From Kosakonia pseudosacchari (GTDB lineage: Bacteria > Pseudomonadota > Gammaproteobacteria > Enterobacterales > Enterobacteriaceae): a stretch of DNA of 64,000 bases. Positions 19,832 through 28,334 of the stretch are shown here, in pieces. The stretch covers positions 62,001-126,000 of the forward strand of contig NZ_FXWP01000014.1 in assembly GCF_900184035.1 (NCBI RefSeq), given 5' to 3'. The first letter of the stretch is position 1; each line of letters starts with the position of its first letter. The translations under genes were made by a program, and so were the position numbers. The notes under the pieces are model-generated. The model was not told the origin of the DNA and searched no databases. It saw only the letters and a list, made by a program, of their open reading frames with translations.

Positions 19832-20053
19832 TTATCGGCCATCGTTAATAATTGATCGAGCCAGATTGTGATTGAGCGTCACTTCCTGGTTTGCCGCCCA
19901 GGTGGCTGAAGAATATTGTTTCATATGCTGGTGAAACATCAGCCAGTCGCCCATTGACATGCCATTCATATTTTTTGCAGCGGTCTGAAAATCACTGCTG
20001 GCTTGTTTAAATTTACTGTCTAACTGACTACGCACAGAATCCATTTTTAGCAT
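19832..20053 (-). CDS. Small HrpF-like T3SS protein
   Basis: 73 residues from ATG 20053, which has AGGGA eight bases upstream; the longer open frame runs back over the GNAT gene and is not used. It begins MLKMDSVRSQLDSKFKQASS and contains MSMGDWLMFHQHMKQYSSA, a short helical protein with no signal peptide. In Hrp1 clusters a similar 70-80 residue protein, HrpF, is encoded just upstream of hrcC. The role is probably accessory to the pilus or its subunit, but it could itself be a needle protein. Assignment rests on size, position and loose resemblance. Confidence 0.5.
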   Translation of the reverse strand: MLKMDSVRSQLDSKFKQASSDFQTAAKNMNGMSMGDWLMFHQHMKQYSSATWAANQEVTLNHNLARSIINDGR

Positions 20054-20069
20054 TTCAATTATCCCTGGT

Positions 20070-20621
20070 TTATTTATAAAGACGCAGATCCGGCCTGAAA
20101 CCAAACAGCATGACGCTGGCGCGTTGTTCACCGAAACGGGCAATTCTGGGTAAAAAAGCCCATTGCTCTCCGCCGAGATATTTGGCAATTCGTTGGCTGG
20201 CAAGGTTAGACGACATAATCCAGGCGACCAGGGTTTCAAAGCCATATTCACGACCGAGCAACAGCGCCGCCAGCCCTAGATGAACGCCAAGGCCGCTGCC
20301 GCAGCGATCCGCGCGCACATATAAGGCGATTTCTCCGGTCTGCCGGCAAGCTAACGTTCCCCAGCTAAAGCGGTTAACTGATAGCCACGCGATAATTTCC
20401 CCTTCGCGTTCCAGCACATATACCGGCAATTTGTCTTGTTGATACAGCTCGATATAAAACCCCAGTTCTTTAACAGTGATCGGCCTTGTTACCGGAGAAT
20501 TCGCGCCGGTATTCGCTGTCTCATTAAAAATCATGGTCATGGCTTCAATATCGCTTTTTTGCGCAACCCTGAGCCCACGAGGCAGCCGTTTTAAGATTCG
20601 CTCATTTAATTTCATTTCCAT
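20070..20621 (-). CDS. GNAT-family N-acetyltransferase within the T3SS operon
   Basis: 183 residues. GNAT features are LPVYVLEREGEIIAWLSV (central strands), IALYVRADRCGSGLGVHLGLAALL (acetyl-CoA pyrophosphate loop; Cys replaces the common Gln/Arg before GSGLG) and SNLASQRIAKYLG. It resembles phosphinothricin-type acetyltransferases. It starts three bases after the sigma factor stop, with AGAAGGG as ribosome site, and lies 16 bases before the HrpF-like gene. It occupies the place of hrpG-type genes and is not a known part of Hrp systems. The substrate could be a host or competitor compound or a T3SS protein; this is open. Confidence 0.75.
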   Translation of the reverse strand: MEMKLNERILKRLPRGLRVAQKSDIEAMTMIFNETANTGANSPVTRPITVKELGFYIELYQQDKLPVYVLEREGEIIAWLSVNRFSWGTLACRQTGEIALYVRADRCGSGLGVHLGLAALLLGREYGFETLVAWIMSSNLASQRIAKYLGGEQWAFLPRIARFGEQRASVMLFGFRPDLRLYK

Positions 20622-20624
20622 TAG

Positions 20625-21170
20625 TTACCCTTCTTCCTGATTATTTTTCAGTATTTTTCGCACTCTGGAGAGCCTGGAACGTATTGTTCCAATGGGAATG
20701 CCTAATTGCTCGGCGGCGTCGTGATAACTGGTGTCTGAATCCATAATATGATAAATGACGCTTTGCATTTTGAGCGGCAATTTATCGACCATGGCAATGG
20801 TTTCAGAAAGCTGTATTTTATGTTCGTTGATATAATCAGGGTTGAATATCTGATCGGAAATTAAAAAATTGACATCCTCCAGCGCCACCATTTCAGGTTT
20901 ACTAAATGTCTTTTTAAAATGATTGCGTACTAAGTTAGAAGCAATACCAAATAACCAGGTTTCTTTACTGGACGCACCAATAAACTTATGCTGATTGCGA
21001 AACGCTTCAAGGTAAGTCATTTGTACAAGGTCATCTACATCACTTTGATTGTAAACACGACGGCTGATAAATTTTCTGAGTCTGGTCGTGGTGTTTGCGA
21101 CTAACTCATCTATATCGAATGCACTTTTACGCACTGATTCAGTATTAACACTGATGGGTAACTTCCCCAT
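20625..21170 (-). CDS. hrpL: HrpL-like ECF sigma factor
   Basis: Alternative sigma factor predicted to switch on the T3SS genes. 181 residues from ATG 21170, which has AAAGGGA upstream; a further ATG at 21209 lacks a ribosome site. Region 2 is seen in VDDLVQMTYLEAFRNQHKF and SSKETWLFGIASNLVRNHF. Region 4 is at the C-terminus: SYHDAAEQLGIPIGTIRSRL. Size equals HrpL. The hrp-box-like promoter at 10572 fits such a factor. No anti-sigma gene is adjacent. No clear sigma-54 or hrp promoter was found upstream, so its own control is unresolved. Confidence 0.8.
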   Translation of the reverse strand: MGKLPISVNTESVRKSAFDIDELVANTTTRLRKFISRRVYNQSDVDDLVQMTYLEAFRNQHKFIGASSKETWLFGIASNLVRNHFKKTFSKPEMVALEDVNFLISDQIFNPDYINEHKIQLSETIAMVDKLPLKMQSVIYHIMDSDTSYHDAAEQLGIPIGTIRSRLSRVRKILKNNQEEG

Positions 21171-21507
21171 AAAAAATCCCTTTCTCTTATCGATGTATTC
21201 CTTGTTCATTTATGAGTGGCAATAAAATGCAAATCTGCCTGGTTGATGAGAAGAATGTGCGAAATATGCCCGGCCAGGTGGAAGGGTGCTTAATCTGAAT
21301 GCCGCCTGCGGCTATGGTTTATTTTGTTGATAACAAGTAGCGTGCTTTTTTAGGCATTTTCTTTTGCACATATTTAACCTTTGTGCTCACTAATAAACAC
21401 ATCTCGACATTTACTTTGAAAAAGCACTTTCCGGGGCGGTAGCCAAATAAGAGAGAGGATGAAAATAACGTGTGCCTGCCCAATAACTATCAATATACGT
21501 GGTGTTC
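21171..21507. other. Divergent intergenic region between hrpL-like gene and sctV
   Basis: 337 bases of AT-rich DNA that must hold promoters for both long T3SS operons. I looked for GGAAC-CCAC hrp boxes on both strands and for GG-N10-GC sigma-54 sites and found no convincing match. GAGAGAGGATG at 21451-21461 resembles a ribosome site with a start, but its frame is short. Confidence 0.5.
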
Positions 21508-23616
21508 ATGAGAATGTTTTTCACGAAACTGGCCGTTCGAATGGTTAACCAGACTGAACTCATTGGCGCGGTTATCGTTATGACGATTGTCTTTATGATG
21601 GTTTTACCGTTGCCGGTTTTTATTATTGATACGGCTTTGTCACTGAATATCTGTATCGCCACGTTGCTGGCCATTCAGGCGTTATTTATGTCACACCCGC
21701 TGGCATTTTCGACGTTTCCGGCAGTTTTACTGCTGACCACCATGTTCCGTCTCGCGCTTTCCGTCGCCACGACGCGCATGATTTTATTGCAGCATGATGC
21801 CGGTCATGTTGTTGAAACGTTTGGCAACTTTGTCGCAGGCGGCAACCTCGCTGTGGGGTTGGTCATCTTTTTGATCCTGACCCTTGTTAACTTTCTGGTC
21901 ATTACGAAAGGCGCGGAACGCGTTGCGGAGGTTTCCGCGCGTTTTAATCTGGATGCGATGCCAGGTAAGCAGATGGCCATTGATAGCGATTTGCGCTCGG
22001 GGCTGATTGATACGGCGGACGCGAGGGTTCGCCGCGAGCAACTGACGAAAGAGAGCCAGCTTTTTGGTGCCATGGACGGCGCGATGAAATTCGTCAAAGG
22101 TGACGCTATTTCCGGGATTATCATCGTTTTTATTAACTTGATCGGCGGTTTTTCCGTTGGCATTTTGCAGCACGGCATGCCCACCGCCGACGCCATGCAT
22201 ATCTACTCGATTTTGAGCATTGGTGATGGCCTGGTGGCGCAGATCCCGGCGCTGCTAATCTCGCTCGCGGCGGGCATTATTATTACGCGCGTCAATTCCG
22301 ATAACGCGGCCTCCAGCGTCAATATTGGCGGTGAGATTATCTGGCAATTAACGCGTCATCCCAAAGCCTGGATCTATTGCGGAATCATTATGGCGCTGTT
22401 TGCGGTGGTGCCAGGCATGCCAGCGATGCTTTTCACCACCTTGAGTTTGCTGTGTCTGACCTTAGCCTTCCTGCTTACCCGGCAGGAAAAGCACAGGCTG
22501 GAAATGGCCGGACAGCCTGCTCCCGCAACTGTCGGCACTGAGCAAGCTCATTCAGCCGAATTAATGGGTTATGAAAATGTTCGCCGCTTTTTCCCGCTGC
22601 GCCCCTACCTGATGCAATTCCACCCACAGCATCAGCAACAGCCGGAGTTTGAACACCTGCTCCAGCGCATGTATGCCTTGCGCAACGACACTGTTTTTGA
22701 ATATGGCCTCACGCTGCCCTCTTTCGAGCTTGAGGGCAATGAGCAGCTGGCGCCCGATGAATTTCGTTTCTGCGTCTATGAAGTGCCGGTTATTCGCGCA
22801 ACATATGACCCGGACAAGCGCGCCGTTAATGCCGGGCTGGTTACTGAAGGTGACGGTACACCGGGGCTTGCAGCGCGCGAAGAGCAAGGTTTGCGTTGGT
22901 TTGCTGTGGACGATCAGCGCTTATCTCAGTACGAGGACGAAAAGCGCACATCAGGCGATCTGATCCTCGCGAGGATGCAGCGGACCATCCTGTCAACGGG
23001 ATGGAAATTTGTCGGCTTACAGGAGAGCAAAGCGCTGATTGACTGGCTACGAAGCGAGCAGCCTGAACTGGCCGATGAACTCGAAAGATGTTTACCCATC
23101 GCGTGGTTTTCTGCCGTTTTGCAGCGGCTGGCTGCGGAACATGTCACCCTGCGACCACTGCGCCTGATTGCCGAAACATTGATTAAGCATAGCCGTCATG
23201 AATCCAACCTGATGGTATTAACCGAGCAGGTTCGTCACGCGCTGAGAGAGCAGATTTGTTACCAGTACAGCCAAAATGAAACGCTGAATAGCTGGTTACT
23301 GGCACCCGCCACGGAAGCGGTGTTCCGCCAGGCAGTGAACGCGGCGGGCGCGCAGCCGATGACGCTCTCTTCGGTGATGCATGAGGCGTTACTTTCCCGT
23401 TTAGCGCAGTGTTTTCCCACCGATGAAGAGACCCCTTGTGTGCTGCTCGTCGAACCTGAGTTGCGTGCCCCGCTTTCCGGTCTGCTACGGGAGTCGTCCA
23501 CGCCTGTTCCGGTGCTCGCCTTTTCGGAGCTTATTCCATCGATAAACGTGCAGATTGAGGGGCGTATCGATCTTGACGCAGAAACCCACGAACTCGCAGA
23601 ACCTGCAGCAGATTGA
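21508..23616 (+). CDS. sctV: T3SS export gate protein SctV (HrcV)
   Basis: Nonameric export gate of the T3SS. About 702 residues. The N-terminal half has eight hydrophobic segments with family signatures: MFRLALSVATTRMILL, the FHIPEP-type loop KGAERVAEVSARFNLDAMPGKQMAIDSDL and IYSILSIGDGLVAQIPALLIS. The cytoplasmic C-domain follows from about residue 350. The start is uncertain: GTG 21499, ATG 21508 and ATG 21514 all lie within five codons, and none has a strong Shine-Dalgarno. It heads the nine-gene plus-strand operon. Confidence 0.95.
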   Translation: MRMFFTKLAVRMVNQTELIGAVIVMTIVFMMVLPLPVFIIDTALSLNICIATLLAIQALFMSHPLAFSTFPAVLLLTTMFRLALSVATTRMILLQHDAGHVVETFGNFVAGGNLAVGLVIFLILTLVNFLVITKGAERVAEVSARFNLDAMPGKQMAIDSDLRSGLIDTADARVRREQLTKESQLFGAMDGAMKFVKGDAISGIIIVFINLIGGFSVGILQHGMPTADAMHIYSILSIGDGLVAQIPALLISLAAGIIITRVNSDNAASSVNIGGEIIWQLTRHPKAWIYCGIIMALFAVVPGMPAMLFTTLSLLCLTLAFLLTRQEKHRLEMAGQPAPATVGTEQAHSAELMGYENVRRFFPLRPYLMQFHPQHQQQPEFEHLLQRMYALRNDTVFEYGLTLPSFELEGNEQLAPDEFRFCVYEVPVIRATYDPDKRAVNAGLVTEGDGTPGLAAREEQGLRWFAVDDQRLSQYEDEKRTSGDLILARMQRTILSTGWKFVGLQESKALIDWLRSEQPELADELERCLPIAWFSAVLQRLAAEHVTLRPLRLIAETLIKHSRHESNLMVLTEQVRHALREQICYQYSQNETLNSWLLAPATEAVFRQAVNAAGAQPMTLSSVMHEALLSRLAQCFPTDEETPCVLLVEPELRAPLSGLLRESSTPVPVLAFSELIPSINVQIEGRIDLDAETHELAEPAAD

Positions 23617-23627
23617 GGGAAAATATC

Positions 23628-24530
23628 ATGCTCTATGAACTGAGAGTGCTTAGCGGCCTGAATAGCGGCGCACTGTTACCCTTGACCGGTACACAGTGGT
23701 TAATTGGATCAGCACCTGATGCGGACATGGTGTTATACGACGCGGCGATTGCGCAAAACCATTGCCAGCTACGCGCGACGGATAACGGCTGGCAGGTGGC
23801 AGCCCTGCAAGGCGCGGTGCTGACGAATGAGGGGCGTCGGGTTGAACACATCGATAACCTCGAATCCGGTACGCCATTCTCGCTGGCGGGAATTTGGTTA
23901 TGCGTCGCGCCGTCAGACGCGCCGTGGGAAACGGAACACGCTCCCGCGGTGCAGGCAGATAGCCAGGCGAGTTCACATGCGCCAGCGGCTGAAAAACCGC
24001 GTCGTCGGCTGAATAAAGCCGTGGCTGCGGTTTGTCTTATCCTCGCGATAGGCGCGTTCGGGTTGGGCGGTTTTTCCGGCAACGACGAGCGGCCAACGGC
24101 TATTTCAGTGCCGGAGCCGAAGCCGCAGAAAACATTCCTTGAATCCGCCGCGCAAACCCGCGAAATCCTGGCGTCACTGCTTCAGCAGGCCGGTTTAGGG
24201 CAGCGCGTCGATCTGGAGATAACCGACAGTGACGACGTCATTTTGCATCTGGTCGGCGATGATAAGGTGCAGGCTGAAACGCAGGCGCTACTGCAACATT
24301 TTGCGCAGCGTTACCAAAGCGCTGCGCAAATCTCCGTGGAGAGTGTCCAGCCGCCGCCACCGCTGCCTTTTCGCATTGCCCTGGTTGTAAAGGGTGAATC
24401 CCCGTATATCGTGACCGACAAAGGCCAGCGGGTGTTTATCAATGACGAGATCAATGGCATTAAACTTCTCGGCATAAACGAAGAAAAGCTGATTTTTCAG
24501 GGCGAAACGCGGTTCGAGGTACCCTGGTGA
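23628..24530 (+). CDS. sctD: T3SS inner-membrane ring protein SctD (HrpQ)
   Basis: Outer component of the inner-membrane ring; 300 residues from ATG 23628, with GAGGGA eight bases upstream. The N-terminal cytoplasmic FHA-like domain (1-95) contains WLIGSAPDADMVLYDAAIA. An Ala-rich linker is followed by one transmembrane helix (about 131-150, KAVAAVCLILAIGAFGLGGF) and a periplasmic C-terminal part with ring-building motifs ending in GETRFEVPW. It overlaps sctN by four bases. Confidence 0.85.
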   Translation: MLYELRVLSGLNSGALLPLTGTQWLIGSAPDADMVLYDAAIAQNHCQLRATDNGWQVAALQGAVLTNEGRRVEHIDNLESGTPFSLAGIWLCVAPSDAPWETEHAPAVQADSQASSHAPAAEKPRRRLNKAVAAVCLILAIGAFGLGGFSGNDERPTAISVPEPKPQKTFLESAAQTREILASLLQQAGLGQRVDLEITDSDDVILHLVGDDKVQAETQALLQHFAQRYQSAAQISVESVQPPPPLPFRIALVVKGESPYIVTDKGQRVFINDEINGIKLLGINEEKLIFQGETRFEVPW

Positions 24531-25900
24531 GCGGCGGCTGGCAAGAGGAACTTGCTCGCTGGCAGCAGGCCACACAGAGTCAGCTTGAGCAGGCAGAGCC
24601 GGTAAACGTTATCGGCTCGGTGACAGGGATTAGCGGCATTGTTTTACAGTGTCATCTTCCGGGCGCGCGCTTAGGCGACTTATGCCTTTTGCCGCGCACG
24701 TCAGGCGAGCCGATTATGGCTGAAGTGATTGGCTTTGATTCGCAAGAGGTTTCGCTTGCCGCACTGGATACGCTGGAGGGAATTAAGCCTGGCGCAGAGG
24801 TTTACCCTTTAGGTTTGCCCCACACTATTCAGGTTTCGCCAGCACTGAAAGGCGGGGTGTTTGATGGGTTTGGTCGTGCCCTTGATGGGCAGGGTCAGGC
24901 CGCTTTTGTCGACACCTTAACCGCGCGATCTGTACCGGTGATGCATAACGTCACGCTGGCGACCGATCGCCTGTGTATTGAGACGCCGCTCTACACCGGG
25001 CTAAGCAGTATCGACGGTTTGCTGACGCTGGGCGCAGGCCAGCGGGCGGGGATATTTGCCGGGGCGGGATGCGGTAAAACAACGCTACTGGCGGAGCTGG
25101 CGCGAAACATCCCTTGCGACACTATCGTGTTTTGCCTGACGGGTGAACGCGGGCGCGAGCTGCGTGAGTTTATGGACAGGGAGCTTGATGAAGCGCTACG
25201 CCAGCGCACGGTGCTGGTTTGTGCCACCTCGGATCGCAGCAGCATGGAGCGTGTGCGCGCTGCGTTTACTGCCACCGCCATCGCCGAAGGGTTTCGCCAG
25301 CAAGGGGAATCCACATTATTAATTGTTGATTCACTGACACGTCTTGCCCGCGCACAACGTGAAATCGGGCTTGCTAATGGTGAACCGCCGGGGCGCAATG
25401 GCTTTCCTCCTTCGGTTTACAACTTGCTCTCGCGGCTGGTTGAACGCAGTGGGCGTACCCGGCAAGGCACCATCACCGCGCTGTATTCGGTGCTGGTTGA
25501 ACAAGATTCGATGCAAGACCCTATTGCCGATGAAGTGCGCTCTTTAGTGGACGGGCATATTATCCTTTCGCGCAAACTGGCCGAACAGGGGCTTTATCCG
25601 GCCATTGATGTGGCTGCCAGCCTGAGCCGGGTCATGAATGCTATTACGGGAACTGAACAGCAAACTATTGCCACACATATAAGGCAATTAATGACGGCCT
25701 ATGCCGATGTCGAAATGTTAATTCGCCTTGGAGAATACCAGACCGGCAGCGATCCCTTTACCGATTACGCGGTTGCGGTTAAACCGGCACTGGATAATAT
25801 TCTCAAACAATCATTACGCGCGCCGCGCGCGCCTGAAATAACCTTAAATCGATTACGTGAGGTCGTGGAAAATGCGCCGGGTCCGCAAGGTGTTTTATAA
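24527..25900 (+). CDS. sctN: T3SS ATPase SctN (HrcN)
   Basis: Hexameric ATPase that unfolds and releases substrates from chaperones at the export gate. 457 residues, GTG start overlapping sctD (GTGA). Walker A is GAGCGKTT at about residues 178-185, with the catalytic GERGREL and Walker B STLLIVDSLTR. The conserved NGFPPSVY segment and the C-terminal helical domain are present. It overlaps sctO by 29 bases. Confidence 0.97.
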   Translation: MSGGWQEELARWQQATQSQLEQAEPVNVIGSVTGISGIVLQCHLPGARLGDLCLLPRTSGEPIMAEVIGFDSQEVSLAALDTLEGIKPGAEVYPLGLPHTIQVSPALKGGVFDGFGRALDGQGQAAFVDTLTARSVPVMHNVTLATDRLCIETPLYTGLSSIDGLLTLGAGQRAGIFAGAGCGKTTLLAELARNIPCDTIVFCLTGERGRELREFMDRELDEALRQRTVLVCATSDRSSMERVRAAFTATAIAEGFRQQGESTLLIVDSLTRLARAQREIGLANGEPPGRNGFPPSVYNLLSRLVERSGRTRQGTITALYSVLVEQDSMQDPIADEVRSLVDGHIILSRKLAEQGLYPAIDVAASLSRVMNAITGTEQQTIATHIRQLMTAYADVEMLIRLGEYQTGSDPFTDYAVAVKPALDNILKQSLRAPRAPEITLNRLREVVENAPGPQGVL

Positions 25901-26342
25901 CGAAGAGAATGAAAACAGCGCAGATGAATCGTTAAGATTAACTATGCTACTGCGCCAGTTATTATCGCTTTATCATTACCGGACGGTAAAAACAGAATTG
26001 GCGTGGTTAAAACAACAGCGAGAAAAGGTAAAAATGGCGCAACAACTCGACGCGCTTAATAGGCATTCACAACACATTTCTCAATTTAATCGTGAATATT
26101 TTTCCGCGATGAACGATAAAAATACACAGCGCGTGTTATCGTTAATGGATATGCGAAAATGGCTTGAAAAAGAACAGGGAATGGTGCAACAACAGCAGGA
26201 CGCCATATTGCGAATTAAGCAGCAAGAAACAGATTATCTGCGCCAGTGCGATAAGGTCGCTGCGCATTTTCAGTTGGTTGTCGGGAAAAGAAAACGGCAG
26301 GAAAAGTTTCGTTTTATCCTTGAACATCTGCATGCCATTTAG
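25872..26342 (+). CDS. sctO: T3SS central-stalk protein SctO (HrpO)
   Basis: Coiled-coil protein linking the ATPase to the SctV gate (FliJ/YscO type). 156 residues from ATG 25872, inside the end of sctN. Nearly the whole chain is charged helix, for example TELAWLKQQREKVKMAQQLD and MRKWLEKEQGMVQQQQ. Identification comes from coiled-coil character and position between sctN and sctQ. Confidence 0.8.
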   Translation: MRRVRKVFYNEENENSADESLRLTMLLRQLLSLYHYRTVKTELAWLKQQREKVKMAQQLDALNRHSQHISQFNREYFSAMNDKNTQRVLSLMDMRKWLEKEQGMVQQQQDAILRIKQQETDYLRQCDKVAAHFQLVVGKRKRQEKFRFILEHLHAI

Positions 26343-26365
26343 TGTTGGGCAACGAGTCATTATTG

Positions 26366-27400
26366 ATGAATAAAACTGCGCTGTTATTTCCTCCTGTCAG
26401 TAAAGATGAGGTCATTGCCCGGCAATATCTGGATCGACAACCGATATTGAATTTTCAATGTGATGGTCAGCAAGGGCAGTTACGTCTCTTTCCGTTGCAG
26501 GCGGGAGAACGACTGCCAAATAAACCGATCTGTTTTGCCAGTCAATACGGTAAATTACGCCTTTATAATGCGGAGCCTTTGCTGAACCTGTTATCGCTTT
26601 GTCCGTTATTAGCCGAAAATAATAGTTCCCCGGCACAATGGTATTGGGATGTCTATAACGCCGCGCTCAGTCAGGAAATTAAAAATGTGCTGGGTTACTT
26701 ACAGCCTGCTGAGGAAAGCCATGAGGCGGAAATCTACTGCCGGGTTGAAATAAAAAACAGCGAGCAATATGAAAGAGGGTTAATGGTGCTGTCGCCGTTA
26801 ACATTAATTCGTCTGCTTCAGCATTCATCGTGGCACTTTTCTCCGACGCGGCAAAATAAGCATTTTTTACTCTCTTTCCCGTTGATCCTGGCCTCAACGG
26901 AGCTTGCGGCAGCCGCGTTACGGCAACTGCGCGTTGGCGATATTGTGCTGCCAGAAAACCGGCTCTTTAACCCGGCAGGATCAGGGCAACTGCAAATCGG
27001 CGCACAGTGCTTCTCTTTACAACAATGCGCCCCGCTGGCGCATAGCTTTACGATTGTTTCCCATAAGGAGATTGAAATGGAATTCACCCCTGTTGATACG
27101 GCATTTCCGCACCCGGACGCGACGCTTCCCCCGGTGTCTTTGCCGCGCGAGATCCCGTCACAACCTCATGAAATGCCGGATCTTTCATCTGTCCCCCTAC
27201 GGATAACGCTGCGTGCCGGAACGCTAACGTTAACGCTCGACGCGCTGCAGTCGCTGCGGGCGGGTTCGATACTGACATTCACGGATTTTACCCCCGGTCA
27301 GGCGGCCATTTATTATGGCGAGCGCCCGTTGGCGCAAGGTACTTTGGTGGATGTTGAAGGCGTGCTGGGGCTGCAAATTACCCGCATGGAGCATTTCTGA
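26366..27400 (+). CDS. sctQ: T3SS C-ring/sorting-platform protein SctQ (HrcQ, unsplit)
   Basis: Cytoplasmic cargo-sorting platform protein with a C-terminal SpoA domain (about 270-344, LRITLRAGTLTLTLDALQSL and ending GLQITRMEHF). 344 residues from ATG 26366; GTG at 26342 is an alternative. Pseudomonas syringae has this gene split into hrcQA and hrcQB, whereas here one frame covers both. In Hrp1 clusters hrpP (SctP, length ruler) lies between hrpO and hrcQ. Here the sctO-sctQ gap is 23 bases, so sctP is missing from its usual place. Confidence 0.85.
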   Translation: MNKTALLFPPVSKDEVIARQYLDRQPILNFQCDGQQGQLRLFPLQAGERLPNKPICFASQYGKLRLYNAEPLLNLLSLCPLLAENNSSPAQWYWDVYNAALSQEIKNVLGYLQPAEESHEAEIYCRVEIKNSEQYERGLMVLSPLTLIRLLQHSSWHFSPTRQNKHFLLSFPLILASTELAAAALRQLRVGDIVLPENRLFNPAGSGQLQIGAQCFSLQQCAPLAHSFTIVSHKEIEMEFTPVDTAFPHPDATLPPVSLPREIPSQPHEMPDLSSVPLRITLRAGTLTLTLDALQSLRAGSILTFTDFTPGQAAIYYGERPLAQGTLVDVEGVLGLQITRMEHF

Positions 27401-28053
27401 TGGATATTCAGCAGCTCAATCCCGCGGCGCTGGCGCTGTTTATCGCGGCGCTGACGTTGTTGCCCTTGCTGATGATTATCTCCACCTCGTTTCTTAAAAT
27501 TTCCGTTGTCTTGCTGATTGTTCGCAACGCGTTGGGCATACAGCAGGTGCCTGGCAACATGGTGATCTACAGCATCTCGCTTGCCGCAACGCTGTTTATT
27601 ATGGGGCCGGTATTTAATGAGATGACCCAGCGCGTGCGACAAATTTCACCGGACAAAATAGATGTCGCCGCGATTTATACTCACTATCCGACAGTCATTG
27701 CGCCGCTGCAAAACTTTTTGCAGCGCAATATTGATGCCCAAACGCATATTCGTTTAACCGAGGCGGCAAAAAAACTCTGGAAAGATCAGGCCAATAATCC
27801 CATAACGCGCGATAACCCTGCGCTGATATTAAGTGCATTTGTCCTTTCGGAATTACAGTCCGGTTTTAAAATTGGTTTTTTAATTTACATTCCCTTTTTA
27901 GTGATAGACCTTGTTGTCTCGACAGTGCTTATGGCACTGGGAATGCAAATGGTAGCACCCATGTTTATTGCTATCCCGCTTAAATTACTGCTTTTTGTGT
28001 TGATTGAAGGGTGGAGCCGTTTACTCGAAGGGTTATTTTACAGCTACCTTTAG
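27400..28053 (+). CDS. sctR: T3SS export apparatus protein SctR (HrcR)
   Basis: Core pore protein of the export apparatus, 217 residues. The near-invariant segment STSFLKISVVLLIVRNALGIQ is at residues about 28-47, and the C-terminal half has SELQSGFKIGFLIYIPFLVI and LLLFVLIEGW. It overlaps the sctQ stop by one base (TGATG). Confidence 0.97.
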   Translation: MDIQQLNPAALALFIAALTLLPLLMIISTSFLKISVVLLIVRNALGIQQVPGNMVIYSISLAATLFIMGPVFNEMTQRVRQISPDKIDVAAIYTHYPTVIAPLQNFLQRNIDAQTHIRLTEAAKKLWKDQANNPITRDNPALILSAFVLSELQSGFKIGFLIYIPFLVIDLVVSTVLMALGMQMVAPMFIAIPLKLLLFVLIEGWSRLLEGLFYSYL

Positions 28054-28067
28054 CGATGAGAATAAAT

Positions 28068-28334
28068 ATGGACATTGTTGAACTGCTCAAGCAGGGATTA
28101 GTGCTGGCGATGCAAATATCGGTTCCTCCTGTCGTGACCGCGGTGGTGGTGGGTATTATCATTGCGCTGCTGCAATCGGTTATGCAATTACAGGACGCAA
28201 CATTACCTTTTGCGGTAAAAATGGTTGCTGTTGGCGCCGTGCTGGCTTTTGTTGGCCACTGGATGCTGCAAAAAACAGTGCAGTTAAGTATTAACTGTTT
28301 TGACTTAATCAGCCAAATAAGAGCCTGGCAATGA
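28068..28334 (+). CDS. sctS: T3SS export apparatus protein SctS (HrcS)
   Basis: Two-helix export-apparatus protein, 88 residues. MDIVELLKQGLVLAMQIS opens the first helix, and ALLQSVMQLQDATLPFAVKM is the conserved FliQ-type loop. ATG 28068 gives the usual family start; an ATG four codons earlier is possible. It overlaps sctT by four bases. Confidence 0.95.
   Translation: MDIVELLKQGLVLAMQISVPPVVTAVVVGIIIALLQSVMQLQDATLPFAVKMVAVGAVLAFVGHWMLQKTVQLSINCFDLISQIRAWQ

Noticed and set aside
21361-21507. Possible hrp box before sctV (TTTAACC ... CACATC, or TTTGAA ... CCAAATA)
   Set aside because: Neither has the GAAC core with CCAC at 15-17 bases. The matches are no better than chance in AT-rich DNA.
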